This document shows, piece after piece, positions 5,271 through 7,599 of a stretch of 7,599 bases of DNA (position 1 is the first letter of the stretch; each line of letters starts with the position of its first letter). The notes under the pieces were generated by a model that ran no database searches, was not told where the DNA came from, and worked only from the letters and a program-made list of their open reading frames with translations. This DNA comes from JABJPE01 sp036340215. Its GTDB lineage: Bacteria > Pseudomonadota > Gammaproteobacteria > Comchoanobacterales > Comchoanobacteraceae. The translations under genes were made by a program, and so were the position numbers. Location: the NCBI GenBank assembly GCA_036340215.1, contig JAYYZF010000062.1:1-7599 (forward strand), read 5' to 3'.

Positions 5271-6149
5271 CTAGCTACCAGTAGTAGTTCCGGTAGTAGT
5301 TCCACTAGTAGTTCCACTAGTAGTCCCAGTATTGGAACTTGTAATACCACTTACTATATCAAATAAGCTAGTGTTGTAGTTTCTGGGAGTCGTATAAGGG
5401 TTTGAGCATTCTACTGTTGAATTAAAAGTATTAACAGATCCTGTAGGGTCTAAGCAGGCAGCTTGATTATTACTTATTACTACGCAACCGGGAGCATAAA
5501 AGTATTGCTCATTCATCTGTGTGGCTGTAATTGGAGCAATTGTTGTACCAGTTGGAGGGTTTGCGTCAATAGTTGTGACACATGCCCAGCGCAGAGTTGT
5601 GTGGTCCCCAGGGTCATCTCCACTGGTATTATCACCAATCAGAAACGGTACCATTATCACATATTCTCCTTGAATAGCACTTTGAACATTGCCAACTCTA
5701 CCAGCAGTCTCACTACCATTAGTTGTGGTAGTGCCTGTTGTCGTAGTTGTGGTAGTGCCTGTTGTCGTAGTTGTGGACGTGGTTGTACCTGTTGTATTCA
5801 AATGCTGGACATTCATTTGTGCAAAAACAACTCCATTCGTCATAGACTCTACATTCTGAATAAACCTACCCGCATATGGTTGAGGAACGTTTGTGCCAGT
5901 CTCATTATCAAATACATCTATAGAATTATAGTTTGCAGTTGTACCCCCAATAAGGCCATGCTGAGAATAGAAGGAGTTTACATTATTAATAATAGGCTGC
6001 ATTAATATAAATGATTCTGATACTTGAGCTCTACCTGAAATACTATCCATATATGTACTACCAACTAAACTTAGTATTGAGATACTAGCTATAACAGCGC
6101 CAATCTCAGCAAAAAATGAGCCGGATTGTTTTTTTCTTCTTATATTCAT
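5271..6149 (-). CDS. Type IV pilin-like prepilin, paralog 2, with Thr-rich repeats
   Basis: This 292-residue paralog of the neighbouring prepilin is nearly the same over the first 65 residues. Leader MNIRRKKQSG is followed by SFFAEIGAVIASISIL, with Glu at mature 5, RAQVSE at mature 30-35, Ser at 1 and Thr at 22. The four Cys are conserved (190, 222, 232, 248), as are TTLRWACVTT, PPTG (198-201), NEQYFYAPGCVV (213-224) and ACLDP (231-235). It differs in two low-complexity blocks: residues 119-145 are almost only Thr and Gly, and residues 274-292 are repeats of GTTS/GTTT. Both blocks are encoded by in-frame DNA repeats and could be extended, surface-exposed and possibly glycosylated (inference). 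The start is supported by AGGGAG six bases upstream (complement of 6156-6161) and by an extended -10 promoter at 6211-6219. This is the better-expressed member by promoter and ribosome-site quality, perhaps the major subunit. Confidence 0.88.
   Translation of the reverse strand: MNIRRKKQSGSFFAEIGAVIASISILSLVGSTYMDSISGRAQVSESFILMQPIINNVNSFYSQHGLIGGTTANYNSIDVFDNETGTNVPQPYAGRFIQNVESMTNGVVFAQMNVQHLNTTGTTTSTTTTTGTTTTTTTGTTTTNGSETAGRVGNVQSAIQGEYVIMVPFLIGDNTSGDDPGDHTTLRWACVTTIDANPPTGTTIAPITATQMNEQYFYAPGCVVISNNQAACLDPTGSVNTFNSTVECSNPYTTPRNYNTSLFDIVSGITSSNTGTTSGTTSGTTTGTTTGS
5278..5325 (-). repeat. Four 12-bp tandem repeats encoding the pilin C-terminal tail
   Basis: Plus-strand units are CCAGTAGTAGTT, CCGGTAGTAGTT, CCACTAGTAGTT and CCACTAGTAGTC (5278-5289, 5290-5301, 5302-5313, 5314-5325). 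Each encodes four residues of the minus-strand tail pattern G-T-T-(S/T). The unit length is a multiple of three, so gain or loss of units would change tail length without a frameshift. Paralog 1 has no such tail. Confidence 0.85.
5721..5792 (-). repeat. 24-bp exact tandem duplication with degenerate third copy in the Thr-rich pilin loop
   Basis: Bases 5721-5744 and 5745-5768 are identical 24-mers (plus strand beginning AGTTGTGGTAGTGCC and ending GTTGTCGT). From 5769 a diverged third copy begins AGTTGTGG and ends near ACCTGTTGT. Each full unit adds eight Thr/Gly residues to the pilin 2 loop at residues 119-145. Exact identity of the two copies implies a recent or unstable duplication. Confidence 0.88.
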
Positions 6150-6210
6150 GATAAACTCCCTAGATTTTTAATAGTATTATTATAAATATTTTCGCAGTAT
6201 TTATAGGGTA

Positions 6211-6219
6211 ATTATAGCA
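6211..6219 (-). promoter_or_regulatory. Extended -10 promoter of pilin paralog 2
   Basis: The minus strand reads TGCTATAAT: a perfect TATAAT (6211-6216) preceded by the TGn extension (6217-6219). The -35 region (around 6233-6240, CGGCAT) is a poor match, which is common for extended -10 promoters. AT-rich DNA further upstream could act as an UP element. Initiation near 6204 gives a leader of about 55 bases ending in the AGGGAG ribosome binding site. Confidence 0.6.
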
Positions 6220-6237
6220 TGTTTGCGCACAAAATGC
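6217..6237. promoter_or_regulatory. Operator-like imperfect palindrome over the pilin 2 promoter
   Basis: Plus-strand arms GCAT (6217-6220) plus TTTG (6222-6225) mirror CAAA (6230-6233) plus ATGC (6234-6237) around CGCA. A single extra G at 6221 breaks the symmetry. The palindrome fills the space between the extended -10 and the -35 position on the minus strand, where a dimeric repressor or activator would act. No regulator is identified. Confidence 0.4.
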
Positions 6238-6287
6238 CGTTTTAATTACACTGTATTTAGAATAAATTTTTAATTAGACCAATATCA

Positions 6288-6316
6288 TTGAGATATATAT
6301 TTAATTTAGTTATATT
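6288..6316 (+). promoter_or_regulatory. Sigma-70 type promoter of tyrS
   Basis: TTGAGA (6288-6293) and TATATT (6311-6316) each match five of six consensus bases with the ideal 17-base spacing. Initiation near 6323 gives a short leader of about 25 bases. That leaves no room for a T-box or other leader riboswitch. Confidence 0.65.
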
Positions 6317-6336
6317 TAAATCAAAATAGAGCATTT

Positions 6337-6342
6337 GGAGAG
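6337..6342 (+). promoter_or_regulatory. Ribosome binding site supporting the TTG start of tyrS
   Basis: GGAGAG lies five bases before the TTG at 6348. No in-frame ATG occurs near enough to use it, and the next in-frame Met comes well after the conserved HLGH region, so TTG is the start. Confidence 0.75.
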
Positions 6343-6347
6343 TTTTT

Positions 6348-7556
6348 TTGAACAAAAGTTTATTGATTGAGAATTTACTTCGAGGGGTTGATGAGATAAT
6401 TCCATATGATAGTTTTGTAAATTCTTTACATGATGGTGCTAAGCTAGTTGTTAAATTAGGATTTGACCCTACTGCACCAGATCTGCATCTTGGCCATAGC
6501 GTGATTCTCAACAAGATTAAAATACTACAAGATTTAGGTCATGATATTTTCTTTATAGTAGGTGATTTTACTGCAAGTATCGGAGATCCATCTGGTAAGA
6601 GTAAAACAAGGCCTGCATTGACTGGCGCTGAAATTTCAAAAAATGCCGCTACTTATGCTTCACAAATTTACAAGATTCTTGATGAGAAGAAAACTAATCT
6701 TGTTTTTAATTCTGCTTGGCTTGGAGACAAATCAGCTAAAGATTTAATCGAGCTCACAACAGGGCAGTCCGTTGCAAGAATGCTAGAGCGTGATGATTTC
6801 GCTAAAAGATTTCGCTCACAATCTCCTATAAGTATTCATGAGTTTATTTATCCATTACTGCAAGGGCTAGATTCTGTAGAATTAAATGCTGATGTGGAAT
6901 TAGGTGGAAGAGATCAAAAGTTTAACTTACTAATGGGGCGGGAGCTCCAAAAAAAATACGGAAAAAAACAACAGGCTATTTTCATGATGCCATTGCTAGA
7001 GGGCACTGATGGCGTAAAAAAAATGTCAAAGTCTTTGGGTAATACGATAGATTTGTCCGATAGTCCCACGGATATGTTTGGTAAGCTAATGTCAATCTCT
7101 GATGACTTAATGTGGCGTTATTATGACTTACTATCTTTTCTTGATACAGAGGAAATTTCAAAGCTAAAAGCAGAGGTTGCGGCTGGTAAAAACCCTCGGG
7201 ATGTAAAATACTTATTAGCTCATGAAATAGTAGCTCGTTTTTATGATGATACTACTGCTACAAAGACCGAAACAGAATTTAAACAGCGTTTTGCAAAAGG
7301 ATTACTACCAGATGACATACCCGAAAAAACTATATATGTGAGTGCGAGAGAATTTCCTCTAGCTAATATATTAAAAATTGCAGATCTTGTTTCCAGTACT
7401 TCGCAGGGTATTAGAATGATAAAGCAAGGTGCAGTTAGATTGAACAAGGAGAAAGTCCCCACTAATCTTAATTTACATACGGATAACACCTATTTGATAC
7501 AAGTGGGAAAAAGGCAGATAGCAAAGGTTCACCTCAAGCTTGATACAAAAATATAA
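6348..7556 (+). CDS. tyrS: Tyrosyl-tRNA synthetase
   Basis: This is a class I aminoacyl-tRNA synthetase that charges tRNA-Tyr with tyrosine in the cytoplasm. Its 402 residues fit the compact bacterial form. The HIGH-type motif is HLGH (47-50) in the hallmark GFDPTAPDLHLGHSV, and the second ATP site is KMSKS (225-229). The specificity and binding blocks include FTASIGDPSGKSKTRP (74-89), EFIYPLLQGLDS (165-176) and ELGGRDQKFNLLMGR (184-198). A C-terminal S4 RNA-binding domain lies at about 336-398 (GIRMIKQGAVRLN at 354-366). 'LGGRDQ' and the overall text place it with the TyrZ-like bacterial subgroup seen in many gammaproteobacteria (family knowledge from memory). Translation starts at TTG with a good ribosome binding site, and a near-consensus promoter lies 35 bases upstream. 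It is divergent from the pilins and appears intact. A housekeeping gene, it suggests that the pilin pair sits in a stable chromosomal place. Confidence 0.97.
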   Translation: MNKSLLIENLLRGVDEIIPYDSFVNSLHDGAKLVVKLGFDPTAPDLHLGHSVILNKIKILQDLGHDIFFIVGDFTASIGDPSGKSKTRPALTGAEISKNAATYASQIYKILDEKKTNLVFNSAWLGDKSAKDLIELTTGQSVARMLERDDFAKRFRSQSPISIHEFIYPLLQGLDSVELNADVELGGRDQKFNLLMGRELQKKYGKKQQAIFMMPLLEGTDGVKKMSKSLGNTIDLSDSPTDMFGKLMSISDDLMWRYYDLLSFLDTEEISKLKAEVAAGKNPRDVKYLLAHEIVARFYDDTTATKTETEFKQRFAKGLLPDDIPEKTIYVSAREFPLANILKIADLVSSTSQGIRMIKQGAVRLNKEKVPTNLNLHTDNTYLIQVGKRQIAKVHLKLDTKI

Positions 7557-7562
7557 GTAAGT

Positions 7563-7595
7563 TTTACAACATATTTTATTAATTTGTGCTATATT
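7563..7595 (+). promoter_or_regulatory. Possible promoter for the gene beyond the window end
   Basis: TGCTATATT (7587-7595) is an extended -10 with five of six matches in TATATT. The best-looking -35, TTTACA (7563-7568), is 21 bases away, longer than usual, and ACAACA (7566-7571) at 18 bases is poorer. No terminator follows tyrS within the window, so read-through is also possible. Confidence 0.3.
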
Positions 7596-7599
7596 TTAG

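Noticed and set aside
5278..5795. CRISPR-like array or intergenic repeat element
   Set aside because: The repeats are short, contiguous, without spacers, and in frame inside a pilin gene.
5463..6005. Plus-strand frame encoding a 180-residue Cys-rich protein with repeated CRSCGSACC
   Set aside because: It is antisense to pilin 2; the Cys-rich repeats are the reverse reading of the Thr repeats. It lacks a ribosome binding site and any recognisable domain.
6224..6239. Sigma-54-like promoter for pilin 2 (minus strand CGGCAT...GCGCA, with GG and GC 10 bases apart)
   Set aside because: RpoN control of pilins is known in other bacteria and the GG/GC spacing fits. However, the -12 element has GCGCA instead of TTGCA, and a perfect extended -10 for sigma-70 lies next to it. 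The palindrome explains the GC-rich bases equally well.
6257..6514. Minus-strand frame across the tyrS start
   Set aside because: It is antisense to the conserved 5' end of tyrS and runs into non-coding AT-rich DNA, with no family features.
7241..7489. Minus-strand frame of 82 residues inside tyrS
   Set aside because: It is antisense to the S4-domain region of tyrS, with no support.

Overview
The window looks like chromosomal DNA of an AT-rich gammaproteobacterium. The GC content is low by eye, the TyrRS is of the compact bacterial type with a C-terminal S4 domain, and the pilin region 'RAQVSE' is close to proteobacterial type IVa pilins. I cannot name the genus; an AT-rich Legionellales-like or Francisella-like lineage is a guess only.

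Layout. Bases 1-2649 (+) hold the end of a pilus or type II secretion assembly operon: an ATPase of the GspE/PilB/MshE family whose 5' end lies outside the window, then after 9 bases a GspF/PilC-type inner-membrane platform protein. A beta-carbonic anhydrase runs the other way (2666-3292, -). Divergent from it is a multi-pass membrane protein of the DUF1295 / steroid 5-alpha-reductase C-terminal family (3412-4275, +). A strong bidirectional terminator (4269-4306) separates that gene from two head-to-tail paralogous prepilin genes on the minus strand (4325-5140 and 5271-6149). The window closes with tyrS (6348-7556, +), started by TTG. The last bases resemble a promoter for a gene outside the window.

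The genes of most interest are the prepilins. Both have a 10-residue basic leader ending in Gly, and Glu at mature position 5. They keep RAQVSE at mature positions 30-35, exactly as in type IVa pilins. However, mature residue 1 is Ser instead of the usual Phe or Met, and there is no Pro22. Their globular halves share four Cys and several unusual motifs, and carry Thr/Gly-rich low-complexity insertions at different places. In the upstream paralog these include an exact 24-bp in-frame tandem duplication and a C-terminal tail of four 12-bp repeats. The ATPase and platform at the left would be natural assembly machinery for these pilins, but that link is inferred from proximity only. The carbonic anhydrase, DUF1295 protein and tyrS look like unrelated neighbours.

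No RNA gene, insertion sequence or CRISPR array is visible, and no gene-free stretch exceeds 300 bases.
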